A stretch of 64,000 nt of DNA from Antarctobacter aquimaris (GCF_900184945.1 NZ_FXYF01000017.1:28334-92333); one strand, 5' to 3'; shown: positions 18,392 to 27,483, numbered from the stretch's first letter. Made by a program: numbers and translations. Notes: generated by a model from the sequence alone, not told the origin.

Positions 18392-20392
18392 CTATTCGGC
18401 TGGCACGGCATCGCTTGCCGCGGTCTTGGTGCGGCGCGGGGCACCGACGCGCAGGCGGCGATCCGACAAGGACAACACCCCGCCGAGGACCAAGAGGGAA
18501 GTGCCGATCCAGATCAGGTTGACCAGCGGTTCGTATAGAATGCGCAAGGTCCAGGCCCCGGCATTGTTGACCTGGTCGGAGGCAGGCTCGGCGATCGACG
18601 TGTAAAGATCCCCGGCCAGAGTGGAGCGGATGGCGGATTCCGTCGTCGTTGATCGCGCGACGGGATAGGTTCGGCGTTCAGGGAATAGCGTGGTGACAAG
18701 CTCCCCGTCGCGGCGAACCACCAACGTTCCACGGTCTGCAAGGTAGTTCGGGCCCCGAACCCGCTCGACTCCCTGAAAGGTGATATCGAATCCGGCGATC
18801 GAAACCTCTGTGCCGGGTGCCGCAAATACGATTTCCTCGCTTTTCCAAGCGCTGGAGCCGATCATCCCCAGCATCAGGACCGCGACGCCCGCATGCCCAA
18901 GGGTCATCCCGTGGGATGCCCGAGGCAGGTTGCCCGCGCGTGTGACCGCGTCCCGAAACGGAACCTCGAACAAGCGGATCCGCAGCGCCCATTCCCGCAA
19001 CGTGGCCAGGAGAAGCCAGAGCGCGGCGAGGATCGCAAGATAGGCCATGAAGGGGCCGCCGTTAAGGAGATACCAGGAGGCGAGAGTGGCCAGCAAGGAC
19101 AGGACCGCGACAAAGCGAACGCGGTCCAGCAGCCCGGCAATGTCCGCGCGTTTCCAGGACAGAAGCGGACCCAGCCCCATGAACCCCACGAGCAGCAGCA
19201 TCATCGGAATGAAGGCTGCGTTGAAGAACGGCGGCCCGACAGAGATCTTTTCACCGGTCACTGCCTCGAGGATCAGCGGGTAAAGCGTGCCGAAGAGGAC
19301 GGACCCCGTGGCAGCCGCGAGAATGATGTTGTTGACCAGCAGGCCAGCCTCTCGACTGACCGGGCGGAACAAGCCGCCGCCCTCCATCCCGGGCGCGCGC
19401 CAGGCGTAGAGCGCCAGCGAACCGCCGATGGAAACGGCAAGCAGACCGAGGATGTACAAACCGCGTTCCGGATCGACGGCAAAGGCGTGGACCGATGTCA
19501 ACAGCCCGGACCGGACGATGAAGGTTCCGAGGAGCGAAAGCGAAAAGGTCAGGATAGCCAGTAGGATCGTCCAGCTTTTGAACGCATCGCGCTTTTCCGT
19601 GACGATGGCGGAGTGCAGCAACGCCGTCCCCAGCAGCCACGGCATGAAACTGACGTTCTCGACCGGGTCCCAGAACCACCAGCCGCCCCAGCCCAGCTCG
19701 TAGTAGGCCCACCAGGACCCAAGCGCGATCCCGGCGGTCAGGCTCACCCAGGCGGCCAGTGTCCAGGGTCGGACCCAGCGCGCCCACGCCGGATCGACGC
19801 GGCCCTCGATCAACGCGGCCACAGCGAAGGAGAAAACGATGGAGAAGCCGACATAGCCGAAATAGAGCAGCGGCGGATGCATCGCCAAACCCACGTCCTG
19901 CAACAAAGGGTTGAGATCGTTGCCGTCCAGAGGCGGCGGGAAGACCCGCTCGAAAGGATTCGAGGTCAGCAGGAGAAACGACAGGAACCCGACGCTGATC
20001 CAGGCCTGGACGGACAGCGTGCGCGCCTTGGTCTCGGCCGGGATGTTCGATCCCAGTCCGGCGACACCGGCGCCGAATACCGTCAGGATCAAAACCCAGA
20101 GCAGCAAGGAGCCCTCATGGCTGCCCCAAGTCCCGGCAACCTTGTACAGCATCGGTTTTAGGGAATGCGAGTTCTCGACGACGTTCCTGACGGTGAAGTC
20201 GCTAACGATGAAGGCGTGCATCAGGGCCGAAAATGCGACCGCCACGAACAGTACCTGGCCGATCGCTGTGGCCTGAGCGGATTTCATCAGGACGGCGTTC
20301 CTGCGCGATGCTCCAAGGATTGGCAGCACACTTTGCAGCAATGCCAGGGCAAGCGCCAACGCGAGCGCGAAGTGACCGATTTCCGGGTACAT
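18392..20392 (-). CDS. ccmF: Cytochrome c haem lyase CcmF
   Basis: 666 aa, about 14-15 membrane helices. The haem-handling WWD motif is visible as GWGGWWFWDPVENVSFMPW, with conserved His positions around it. CcmF attaches haem to apocytochromes. First gene of the local ccm operon. The set lacks ccmABCDE here, so those would be supplied from elsewhere in the genome. Confidence 0.95.
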   Translation of the reverse strand: MYPEIGHFALALALALALLQSVLPILGASRRNAVLMKSAQATAIGQVLFVAVAFSALMHAFIVSDFTVRNVVENSHSLKPMLYKVAGTWGSHEGSLLLWVLILTVFGAGVAGLGSNIPAETKARTLSVQAWISVGFLSFLLLTSNPFERVFPPPLDGNDLNPLLQDVGLAMHPPLLYFGYVGFSIVFSFAVAALIEGRVDPAWARWVRPWTLAAWVSLTAGIALGSWWAYYELGWGGWWFWDPVENVSFMPWLLGTALLHSAIVTEKRDAFKSWTILLAILTFSLSLLGTFIVRSGLLTSVHAFAVDPERGLYILGLLAVSIGGSLALYAWRAPGMEGGGLFRPVSREAGLLVNNIILAAATGSVLFGTLYPLILEAVTGEKISVGPPFFNAAFIPMMLLLVGFMGLGPLLSWKRADIAGLLDRVRFVAVLSLLATLASWYLLNGGPFMAYLAILAALWLLLATLREWALRIRLFEVPFRDAVTRAGNLPRASHGMTLGHAGVAVLMLGMIGSSAWKSEEIVFAAPGTEVSIAGFDITFQGVERVRGPNYLADRGTLVVRRDGELVTTLFPERRTYPVARSTTTESAIRSTLAGDLYTSIAEPASDQVNNAGAWTLRILYEPLVNLIWIGTSLLVLGGVLSLSDRRLRVGAPRRTKTAASDAVPAE

Positions 20393-20454
20393 TGTCTTCC
20401 TCTCTTCTGTGCCGCCTACTTCCGCGGCGCATGGGCGAATGGGTCAAAACCCGC

Positions 20455-20760
20455 TCACTCCTCCAGAGTCGCTTTCAGACGCCTGTACTCTTCTTCGTCG
20501 ATCTCGCCCTTTGCGAAGCGCAGCTGCAGGGCGTCCAGGGCTTTCGTCTCGCGAGGTTGTGTGGGCGCATCGCGCAGTCTGAGGACGACAAACACGATCA
20601 GAGCGATGACCGCGCCCCAGAAGATCACCATTGTCAATCCGCCCATGAAACCGAACCCTCCTCCCCACATGTGGCCTACCCAGGAACCTTCGGCATCAGC
20701 GCGCGCCATGCTCGCCTGCAAGACGGCCGGACCCGTCAATGCGTATTTCAGATGTCTCAT
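20455..20760 (-). CDS. SHOCT-domain small membrane protein
   Basis: 101 aa from the ATG at 20760 (AAGGAG upstream). An N-terminal hydrophobic start, a Gly/Trp-rich stretch, one membrane helix (LTMVIFWGAVIALIVFVVLR) and a C-terminal SHOCT motif (LRFAKGEIDEEEYRRLKATL). Its start lies inside the 3' end of the sensor kinase gene (65-nt overlap), so it is cotranscribed with the two-component system. Function unknown. Confidence 0.75.
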   Translation of the reverse strand: MRHLKYALTGPAVLQASMARADAEGSWVGHMWGGGFGFMGGLTMVIFWGAVIALIVFVVLRLRDAPTQPRETKALDALQLRFAKGEIDEEEYRRLKATLEE

Positions 20761-22165
20761 CGTGTTCTCCTTTAAAGCTAGCCGCGCCGCCGACGGGCAG
20801 TGTAATGACCGCACGAAGACCGCCGCCGGCGCGGTTCATCAGGCAGATGTCGCCGCCATGGGACCGGATGATTGTCCGCGCGATCGAAAGTCCGAGTCCG
20901 TAGCCCCCCGTCTCCAGCGATCTCGATTCCTCGAGGCGGTAGAACGGGTCGAAGACTTTCTCCAACTGCTCCTCCGGGATGCCCGGTCCGGTATCGTCGA
21001 TGTTCAGCGCCAGTTCCGATCCCTTGACGGTCCAGCCGACACGCACGTCTCCACCGTATCGATCGGCGTTTTCGACCAGATTGCGGAGCGCCCGCCGGAA
21101 AGCATTCGGCCTGACGCTGAGGTAGAGATCGGGTCCATCGACCAGCGCAAAGCCGACAGCCATGTCCGCGCGCAAATTCTCAAGAAATGTGCGCAGGTCT
21201 ACCGGTTCCGTTTCCTCCGTTCCGGTCAGGCCCTGGGCGAAGGTCAGCGTCGCTTCCACCATGCCCTGCATTTCCTCGACGGAGGCAATCAGGCTTTCGC
21301 GGGTATCGTCCTCATCGACAAGTTCGGCGCGGACACGCATTGCCGTGAGAGGAGACCGGAGATCGTGACCGAGAGCGGCCAGCATGCGTGTCCGATCGTT
21401 GACGAAGCGCGTCAGCCGCGCCTGCATCCTGTTGAAGGCGACAGTGAGGTCTTGAACCTCTCGCGAACCTGCCGCCGGCAACTCGGAGACGTCTTCGCCG
21501 CGGCCCAGTCTATCCGCAGTGATGGACAAGAGGCGCAGTGGCCGCGTCAGGCGGGTCAGTACGAACCAACAGACCGCCACGAGGAGCAGGCCGGTTGAGA
21601 TTACGAAGGTAACGAATGAGTAGAACGGCCATTGAAGCGGTGGTCGCTCGAAGCGGGTTCCGACGTTGAGCCATTCCCCACCCCGGATCGCGATCGACAG
21701 GTTCATTTCGACCGCGTTCAGCTCCCCCCGCATCATGACCATGTGCATCTCTGCCATTTCGTCGGACAGGTTGGGCAAAGGTCTCAGTTCGCCTTCTACC
21801 TCATGCAGTTCCACACGAATGTCGCGGCTGTAACTGTCGTTCATGAGTGCGCGGATCCGGCCTTCGACGATTCCGCCATCCGAATGGCCCGTATGCTCAA
21901 CGGCTGGCACCTCGGACAGATAGAAACGGATCAAGGGAGAATTCGCTGCTCTCAGGATCGACTCCTTCAGGTCGGTCGGGGCCTCCTCGATGAGCAGCGC
22001 AACATTGGCAGCGCGACCGGCCGCCTCAAAGCCGATCGCCGCCCTGATGGCCAGGCTGCGCTCATCGGCGAACAGGAAGAAACTCACCACTTGCGCCAGG
22101 ACTAGGGTCGCGATGACAACCAGGGTCAATTGTCCGGAGAGAGAGTTCACAAAGCGGGACATCAC
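20696..22165 (-). CDS. Sensor histidine kinase, CusS-like
   Basis: 489 aa: membrane helix (about 11-33), periplasmic sensor region, second helix (about 181-203), HAMP, H-box with H267 in ALGHDLRSP, N-box NLVENADRYG, G1 DDTGPGIP and G2 GGYGLGLSI. The periplasmic part contains the Met/His-rich MAEMHMVMM, suiting copper or silver sensing. It overlaps the response regulator by 4 nt. The long tail after the catalytic domain overlaps the SHOCT gene, which is unusual. Confidence 0.88.
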   Translation of the reverse strand: MMSRFVNSLSGQLTLVVIATLVLAQVVSFFLFADERSLAIRAAIGFEAAGRAANVALLIEEAPTDLKESILRAANSPLIRFYLSEVPAVEHTGHSDGGIVEGRIRALMNDSYSRDIRVELHEVEGELRPLPNLSDEMAEMHMVMMRGELNAVEMNLSIAIRGGEWLNVGTRFERPPLQWPFYSFVTFVISTGLLLVAVCWFVLTRLTRPLRLLSITADRLGRGEDVSELPAAGSREVQDLTVAFNRMQARLTRFVNDRTRMLAALGHDLRSPLTAMRVRAELVDEDDTRESLIASVEEMQGMVEATLTFAQGLTGTEETEPVDLRTFLENLRADMAVGFALVDGPDLYLSVRPNAFRRALRNLVENADRYGGDVRVGWTVKGSELALNIDDTGPGIPEEQLEKVFDPFYRLEESRSLETGGYGLGLSIARTIIRSHGGDICLMNRAGGGLRAVITLPVGGAASFKGEHDETSEIRIDGSGRLAGEHGAR

Positions 22166-22884
22166 GGGGCTTCCACGACGTCGGCGGCCAGGCAGTATCC
22201 ACCATTTCGGACGGTCTTGATGATGCTCGGGCGCAAGACGTCCGGTTCGATCTTGCGGCGCAGGCGGCTGATTTGGTTATCTATCGTTCGATCCATCGGA
22301 CCCGCGCTCCGCCCCGCGGTCAGGTCCAGCAGTTGCTCACGGCTGAGCACCATACGCCGCCTTTCAAGCAGCACGGTCAGGAGTTTGAACTCAGACGTGG
22401 TCAAGGGCGCCTCGGCGCCGCTGTCTTCGATCAGGACCTGGCGATCCGTGTCTAGAATAAGATGCGCAAACCGAACACGCTTGCCGCCCAACCCGCCTGC
22501 CACTGGGTCTTCGCGGGAACTCCGCCTTAAAACGGACTTGATCCTTGCAAGCAGTTCGCGCGGGTTGAACGGTTTTGCCAGGTAGTCATCCGCACCGATT
22601 TCAAGGCCAACGATCCGGTCGGTGTCCGCACCAAGCGCGGTCAACATGATGATCGGAAGCCTTCCGGTGGGTGCCAGCCGGCGGCATACCGAAAGACCGT
22701 CTTCGCCCGGCATCATCACGTCGAGGACGAGCAGATCGTACTGTCCGGTCACAAGTTTCGCGTCCATCTCGACAGCATCCTTGGCGACGGTTGCGCGCAT
22801 CCCGTTCTTTTCCAGGAAGCGCGCAACACTCTCACGGATCTGCGCGTGGTCGTCCACAATAAGAATGTGCGGCGGTGGTCCCAT
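22162..22884 (-). CDS. OmpR-family response regulator
   Basis: 240 aa: receiver with acidic pair DD at 11-12, phospho-acceptor D55 and K104, then a winged-helix DNA-binding domain ending in RKIEPDVLRPSIIKTVRNGGYCL. Partner of the downstream kinase. It may bind the TGTATC tandem sites found upstream of it and of the DUF2933 operon, making it a candidate periplasmic-copper regulator. Confidence 0.9.
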   Translation of the reverse strand: MGPPPHILIVDDHAQIRESVARFLEKNGMRATVAKDAVEMDAKLVTGQYDLLVLDVMMPGEDGLSVCRRLAPTGRLPIIMLTALGADTDRIVGLEIGADDYLAKPFNPRELLARIKSVLRRSSREDPVAGGLGGKRVRFAHLILDTDRQVLIEDSGAEAPLTTSEFKLLTVLLERRRMVLSREQLLDLTAGRSAGPMDRTIDNQISRLRRKIEPDVLRPSIIKTVRNGGYCLAADVVEAP

Positions 22885-22930
22885 GAAGTTCTTCTTAGAT
22901 TAGGTAGCCAATCGGTTTCATGGGGTGTTT

Positions 22931-22975
22931 TGTAGCGGTTTGTATCAAGGCCGTCTCTTGCGACAGACGGATACA
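22931..22975. promoter_or_regulatory. Tandem and inverted TGTATC sites between regulator and EF-hand gene
   Basis: TGTAGC-GGTT-TGTATC (22931-22946) is a 10-bp-period direct repeat, with a further inverted copy GATACA at 22970-22975 and a weaker AATACA at 23012-23017. The region lies between the divergent response-regulator and EF-hand genes. It repeats the motif at 12667-12682. Confidence 0.5.
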
Positions 22976-23056
22976 AATCCCTGGCTGCGGCGGCTTCAAT
23001 TCCGGTGTCTGAATACAAAGCTGAGAGTTGTAGGCTAGCAAGCAAAGGAGGCTGCC

Positions 23057-23635
23057 ATGAAACACCTGAGGAAACCCGCTATCGTACTGTCGGTTGCGCT
23101 GTTGGGTGCCGCGCCGGCGATCGCCGACAATGACCATCATGGTGACGCGAAAGGCCCGGCCGCGAAGGGTGCCATGGGGCCCAGCACGTTCTCGAAAGAC
23201 GATATGCCGATGGCCGGGGCTGATGCCCCGATGATGCAGAACATGATGCGCATGATGATGATGATGCATAGCGGCGGCATGAACCCGGGCGCGGGCAATC
23301 CCGTCGGCATGGGCATGATGGATCAGGACATGATGCGCATGATGATGGGGAACTCGATGATGGGCGGCATGGACGGAGGCATGGAGCCCGGCCAGATGAT
23401 GCAATCCCGCCTGAAGGAATACGACGCGGATGGTGACGGTGCACTGGGCATCGACGAGTTCGCATCCTGGCACGCCGCGATGATGCGTGAGCAGATGGTC
23501 GATCGCTTCCAGCACCTGGATGCAGATGGCGACGGCAAGATCTCGCCCCAGGAGATGGACAGCTTTGCAGGCCGTCTCAAGCCTGGCACGGGCGATATGG
23601 GCCAGCGGGGTCCCATGATGTCGGATCAGAACTGA
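23057..23635 (+). CDS. Met-rich exported EF-hand protein
   Basis: 192 aa: Sec signal, a central Met-rich region (repeated MMRMMM, GMGMM, MMGG units, about residues 47-118), then two EF-hand loops (DADGDGALGIDE and DADGDGKISPQE) that should bind calcium. The Met clusters are typical Cu(I) binders. AGGAGG precedes the start. It is divergent from the two-component system, whose putative sites lie in the promoter, so copper induction is likely. Confidence 0.75.
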   Translation: MKHLRKPAIVLSVALLGAAPAIADNDHHGDAKGPAAKGAMGPSTFSKDDMPMAGADAPMMQNMMRMMMMMHSGGMNPGAGNPVGMGMMDQDMMRMMMGNSMMGGMDGGMEPGQMMQSRLKEYDADGDGALGIDEFASWHAAMMREQMVDRFQHLDADGDGKISPQEMDSFAGRLKPGTGDMGQRGPMMSDQN

Positions 23636-23710
23636 TCACGGGCAGGAATGCATGATACGTTCGTCCGGTCGGACGTGACCGGACGACGCCATAGAATGGG
23701 AAAACAACGA

Positions 23711-24097
23711 ATGAAATATACCCACGACCGACTGCTGGAGAATGTCTCGATCGACGACGCGGACATGCGGATCCGGGCTGCGCTTTCGGACGCAGGTTTC
23801 GGCGTGTTGACCGAAATCGACGTCCAAGAGACGATGAAGAAGAAGATCGATGCCGACATGGACGGATATCGTATCCTGGGCGCGTGCAATCCAAAGATGG
23901 CATGGGAGGCGATCGGCCTTGAACCGCGCATCGGCGCCATGCTCCCTTGCAACGTGATCCTGCGGAGCGTCGCAGGGGGAACCGAAGTCAGCGCGATCGA
24001 CCCTGTTGCATCCATGGCGGCCGTGGACAACATCGAACTGCACAAGGTCGCGGGGCATGTCCGCGACATGCTTGTGACAGCCGTGGATTCCGCCTGA
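23711..24097 (+). CDS. DUF302-family protein
   Basis: 128 aa from the ATG at 23711 (GGGAA upstream; ATGs at 23648 and 23696 are possible). The sequence YTHDRLLENVSIDDADMRIR and LGACNPKMAWEAI with MLPCNVILR fits the DUF302 fold, whose members have one conserved Cys in ACNP. No signal peptide. The role is unknown, but DUF302 genes are often found with copper and sulfur genes. Start choice is uncertain. Confidence 0.7.
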   Translation: MKYTHDRLLENVSIDDADMRIRAALSDAGFGVLTEIDVQETMKKKIDADMDGYRILGACNPKMAWEAIGLEPRIGAMLPCNVILRSVAGGTEVSAIDPVASMAAVDNIELHKVAGHVRDMLVTAVDSA

Positions 24098-24113
24098 TAC
24101 CGGAGGTCCGGAC

Positions 24114-24590
24114 ATGTCAGAAAAGATGCACCGGCGAAGCTTCCTGATCGGCACTCACACCGCCGTTTTCGCCATCCTTGCAAGCCCGCTGCCCGCCCAG
24201 CAGGGCATGGCTCTTTCAGCGGGTGAGGCCTTTGACGGTCTGCTTGCCGATACATTGAGCGTCATCGACGTCAGATCGCGCGAGGAATGGCAGGAAACCG
24301 GTGTCGGGTCCGGGGTCTGGCCCATCAGCATGCACGAGGATCGATTTGCGGAACGGCTTTTTGCGGCAAAAGCCCTGAGCGGTCAACGGCGGATCGGATT
24401 GATCTGCGCGACCGGGGGGCGCTCCGCGTCCCTGCTCGGCGCCTTGATCCGTGCCGGATATTCTTCGGGCTACGCCGACATCGCCGAGGGAATGCTGGGC
24501 TCGGGGAGCGGACCGGGCTGGATCGCGTCCGGCCTGCCGACCGTGCCACTGGACGTCGCCCTGAAAAATATGCCCGCCGAGTTGGCTTGA
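24114..24590 (+). CDS. Exported rhodanese-like protein
   Basis: 158 aa. An N-terminal Tat-like signal (HRRSFLIGTH) is followed by a rhodanese fold with VIDVRSREEW and active-site loop CATGGRS containing the catalytic Cys. It would transfer sulfane sulfur or bind metal in the periplasm. GGAGG lies 8 nt before the ATG. Confidence 0.8.
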   Translation: MSEKMHRRSFLIGTHTAVFAILASPLPAQQGMALSAGEAFDGLLADTLSVIDVRSREEWQETGVGSGVWPISMHEDRFAERLFAAKALSGQRRIGLICATGGRSASLLGALIRAGYSSGYADIAEGMLGSGSGPGWIASGLPTVPLDVALKNMPAELA

Positions 24591-24595
24591 TGCCC

Positions 24596-24613
24596 CATCC
24601 CGCATGCGGGATG
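24596..24613. terminator. 18-bp perfect palindrome after the rhodanese gene
   Basis: CATCCCGCA and TGCGGGATG abut as a perfect palindrome 6 nt after the rhodanese stop. It could end the EF-hand operon transcript, though no T tract follows and no loop is present; a protein-binding site is an alternative. Confidence 0.4.
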
Positions 24614-24736
24614 CGTGGTCCCCGTCGCATGAGCCTCAGATTTCGTTCGGTCATCTTCCATACCGAACTGCAACCGACGTCTGTTGAAAGAGACAACCAG
24701 ACTCGCAGGGTAGATCGTGCCCCGGACCAAACGAGA

Positions 24737-26038
24737 CTATTGGTTCGAGGGCAAGACCCCGCGGCGCAGCTTGATCGTGTCGCCGCCGTCGATCGGTTGT
24801 GTCCAGGCCACGAAAACGTCGTTCCCCGAACGGGCCATCTTCGGAAAGTTGACCGATGCTCCGTCAGCGTTGACAGCAAGAACCTGCGACGCAACGCACC
24901 CGAGGCCCGCGCGGGCGCGGCACAGCACCAGAGACTCACCATCGGCTGACCACTCGACCCAGGACACGATTGCCGATCCGTCATCCAGCATCTCGACATC
25001 GACGCGACCGACAGGACTGCCGAGATCGATCCTGTCCGGTTCCCCGAAGGTGCGCCCTCCGTCCTCGGAAAAGGCGACCTTGACGGCCGGGACATCATTG
25101 GCCCCCGTGAACCAGGTTGTGACCACCCTGTCTTGAAGGGCGGATACTGCGGGACCGTTCACCGGGCATCCGGACAGCTCCCATCCGTCATCGTGTACCA
25201 TGACGGGCGTTTGCCATCCCTGCTTCGTCAATCGCGCGACGGCGATATCCCGGATTTCGCCCTCTGTCCGATCGCGATAGGCAGCGATTATCGTGCCGTC
25301 CCCAGATGCGGCGAGGCTCGTCTGGCAACAGGAACAGGTCTGCGGATCAACAGCCACGTCGCGGTCCGGCACACCGTCGCGTGTCAGCGACGTTGCCCGC
25401 AACTGCATGGCGCCCGGCGCCGACGGCGTCGCGCCGGCCTTGGCCGCGTAGGCCCGCCCGTCGAGCCAGATGACAGCCAGATCATTCGGCTGCGTGGGCA
25501 GCATCGAAACGAACCCGTGCTGGGAAAAGGACCGATCGTCGTGCGGGACGATGGGATCGCTCCACGAGGCGCCCCCGTCATGGGACACGGCGATCTCGAT
25601 CCGGTAGTCGTAACTCGACAGACCAATCTCCCGAAGCCAATGAACGGCAACAGTGCCATCCTTGAGAACGGCAATTCCGGGGAAGTCGGCCCAGTTCACG
25701 AAGAGGTCGGTACCCTCCTGAACAAGACGCGGGTCGGACCAGCCCTGCAATGTCCGGACTGCCATCATGACCCTGGTCCGGTCCCCTGCTTGCTCCATCC
25801 AACTCATGTAGAGCGCGCCGTCAAACGTCGTCAGAAATGGCTCATGGGCACCCGGCTGCCAAGGCAGGGGCAGGTCCTCCATTTGTTCAAAAAGCGCTGA
25901 ATCCACTTGGGCGGCGACTGGATCGGCCAACAACACCGCAACCACAGCTGACAGCATGACACTCGGCCAGATCCGGGTCTGCCCAAAGCGCCACTTGCGC
26001 GGGTGTCCGCATTCTCGTCTGTCAGCACTGCGCTCCAT
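24737..26038 (-). CDS. Exported sialidase-like beta-propeller protein
   Basis: 433 aa from the ATG at 26038; another ATG at 25957 is possible. The signal region (SVMLSAVVAVLLADPVAAQ) precedes repeats with Asp-box-like sequence (SHDGGASWSDP, SEDGGRTFGEP), the mark of sialidase-type propellers. A Cys cluster TCSCCQTS lies mid-protein, unusual for a true sialidase. Catalytic sialidase residues cannot be identified with confidence. Likely a periplasmic binding or enzyme protein of unknown substrate linked to the copper genes. Confidence 0.6.
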   Translation of the reverse strand: MERSADRRECGHPRKWRFGQTRIWPSVMLSAVVAVLLADPVAAQVDSALFEQMEDLPLPWQPGAHEPFLTTFDGALYMSWMEQAGDRTRVMMAVRTLQGWSDPRLVQEGTDLFVNWADFPGIAVLKDGTVAVHWLREIGLSSYDYRIEIAVSHDGGASWSDPIVPHDDRSFSQHGFVSMLPTQPNDLAVIWLDGRAYAAKAGATPSAPGAMQLRATSLTRDGVPDRDVAVDPQTCSCCQTSLAASGDGTIIAAYRDRTEGEIRDIAVARLTKQGWQTPVMVHDDGWELSGCPVNGPAVSALQDRVVTTWFTGANDVPAVKVAFSEDGGRTFGEPDRIDLGSPVGRVDVEMLDDGSAIVSWVEWSADGESLVLCRARAGLGCVASQVLAVNADGASVNFPKMARSGNDVFVAWTQPIDGGDTIKLRRGVLPSNQ

Positions 26039-26410
26039 GACGCCCAGCGTAGCCCGGTTTTCGCAGATGACCCGAACTTCTTTTGTCGCAAGATGCTTCA
26101 AGGCAGACCGCCCCTGGGCCTTCCCGTTGCCGGGATTTCCACATCGATTCTCAGCGGGATGCACCGCCTCGGGCCACGAAGCGCACAACCACCTGCCCGA
26201 AAGCCCTTGTCGCTGGCCCGCGGACCCGGGCGAGGGCATCTCTGGCCTCGCACGGCCCTGCCGCCTTGCTGCGCGCATCACGCAATCCGGGAGCCTTTCC
26301 ATCAAAAGATACGCCGCCATTCGCTCAGTCCCCGCTGGCCCATCTCGCACCGCTTCGTCTAGGCTTTTACCGTAGTAGAATTTTCTAAACCTGCTTCACG
26401 GAATGTGGAA
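26039..26410. other. Gene-poor stretch, divergent promoters
   Basis: About 370 nt between the divergent sialidase-like and TVP38-like genes. Open frames here show no family resemblance and the upstream extension of the minus-strand frame lacks a ribosome site. I see no clear repeat or RNA motif. Confidence 0.5.
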
Positions 26411-27070
26411 ATGATGCGCCTTATCGTTCTCGGTCTCTTCGTGTTCCTGATTGGCGCGTGGGTGTGGCGCGACGCTTTGGGCTTCGACATCGATCTGCCG
26501 GAACGCGAGGACCTTCAGCGTTGGATCGATGCCGCAGGACTTCTCGGCCCCGTCCTGGTGGTGGCCCTCATGACAATTGCGATCGTGGCAAGTCCGCTGC
26601 CCTCCGCACCGGTCGCGCTCGCCGCAGGGGCCGCCTATGGGCACACCTTCGGGACCATTCTGGTTGTCATTGGAGCAGAATTCGGGGCACTGGCGGCCTT
26701 CCTGCTGGCCCGCGGACTGGGCCGCCCTTTTGTCGAGAGGCATCTGGGGCGGAAACTGGGTGAAGGCTTTCTCGGATCGCAGAACACCCTGACTCTGCTG
26801 GTCTTCGGCAGCCGCCTACTGCCGTTCCTGTCCTTCGACATGATCAGCTATGCCGCGGGCCTCAGCCAACTGCATCTCTGGCGCTTTGCGGTCGCCACTC
26901 TGGCCGGCATCATTCCAGCGAGCTTTCTCCTCGCGCATTTCGGGAGCGAGGCAATGAACGGAGACGCGCGCACGGCAACCTGGACGGCCGCAGCGCTTGG
27001 CGGTTTCACGGCCTTGTCTCTCGCCTTCGCCATCTGGCGCGACCGTCGCAACCGGCAAGAGAAGGGCTGA
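26411..27070 (+). CDS. TVP38/TMEM64 (SNARE-associated, DedA-like) membrane protein
   Basis: 219 aa, five to six hydrophobic helices. The motif order fits the TVP38/DedA superfamily: helix with SPLPSAPVALAAGAAYG, G-rich second segment (EFGALAAFLLARGLGR), then SRLLPFLSFDMISYAAGLS. Start is one of GTG 26405, ATG 26411 or ATG 26414. Function in bacteria is unclear; lipid scrambling or ion homeostasis has been proposed for relatives. Confidence 0.8.
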   Translation: MMRLIVLGLFVFLIGAWVWRDALGFDIDLPEREDLQRWIDAAGLLGPVLVVALMTIAIVASPLPSAPVALAAGAAYGHTFGTILVVIGAEFGALAAFLLARGLGRPFVERHLGRKLGEGFLGSQNTLTLLVFGSRLLPFLSFDMISYAAGLSQLHLWRFAVATLAGIIPASFLLAHFGSEAMNGDARTATWTAAALGGFTALSLAFAIWRDRRNRQEKG

Positions 27071-27189
27071 CAAGGCTTCTCGATCGCATTCCGGATCTTT
27101 GCCCCGTCTAGGAAAGCTCTGGCCATGTCCGCATGGTCGGTGGGGGTTAGGATTGCCTTCCGTTTGGCAGCGGAACAGGCCGTCGGCCA

Positions 27190-27466
27190 CAACGCGCAGG
27201 CCTGGCAGTTGGTTGACCGCAGTACGAACAAGGCGCATGTCCTCGACCCCGTCCGCACGGCCCTGTCCCGAGAGGGCATCGTTCCCATGCAGGCCGACTG
27301 GACCCGCCCGGACGGCTCCATTTCCCGCAACCTCGGGAGCTTTGGCTGCTTCGGGATCCCGATCAACACGCCCCCGGACCCCGGTGCGCCCGAAGACTTC
27401 GCCCCTTCGAAAATCCTGACGAGCGCCTCTGTACTTAAGGCTCTCAAACGGGCGCCACCGCGATGA
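27190..27466 (+). pseudogene. Remnant of a DsbD-type thioredoxin C-terminus
   Basis: The reading frame aligns by eye with the last 90 residues of the intact DsbD-type protein at 14048-16171: NKAHVLDPVRTAL versus NKALVIERDPVRTAL, MQADWTRPDGSI versus MQADWTRPDARI, and FGIPIN versus YGIPFN. The CLTC active site is replaced (QLVDRSTNK) and the rest of the gene is missing. It is a decayed duplicate, not a functional thioredoxin. Confidence 0.75.
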
Positions 27467-27483
27467 CGCCCGTTCATCGGCCC

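Noticed and set aside
23225..23400. Apparent short tandem DNA repeat
   Set aside because: It is the codon-level echo of Met-rich coding sequence (ATG runs) in the EF-hand gene, not a separate repeat element.
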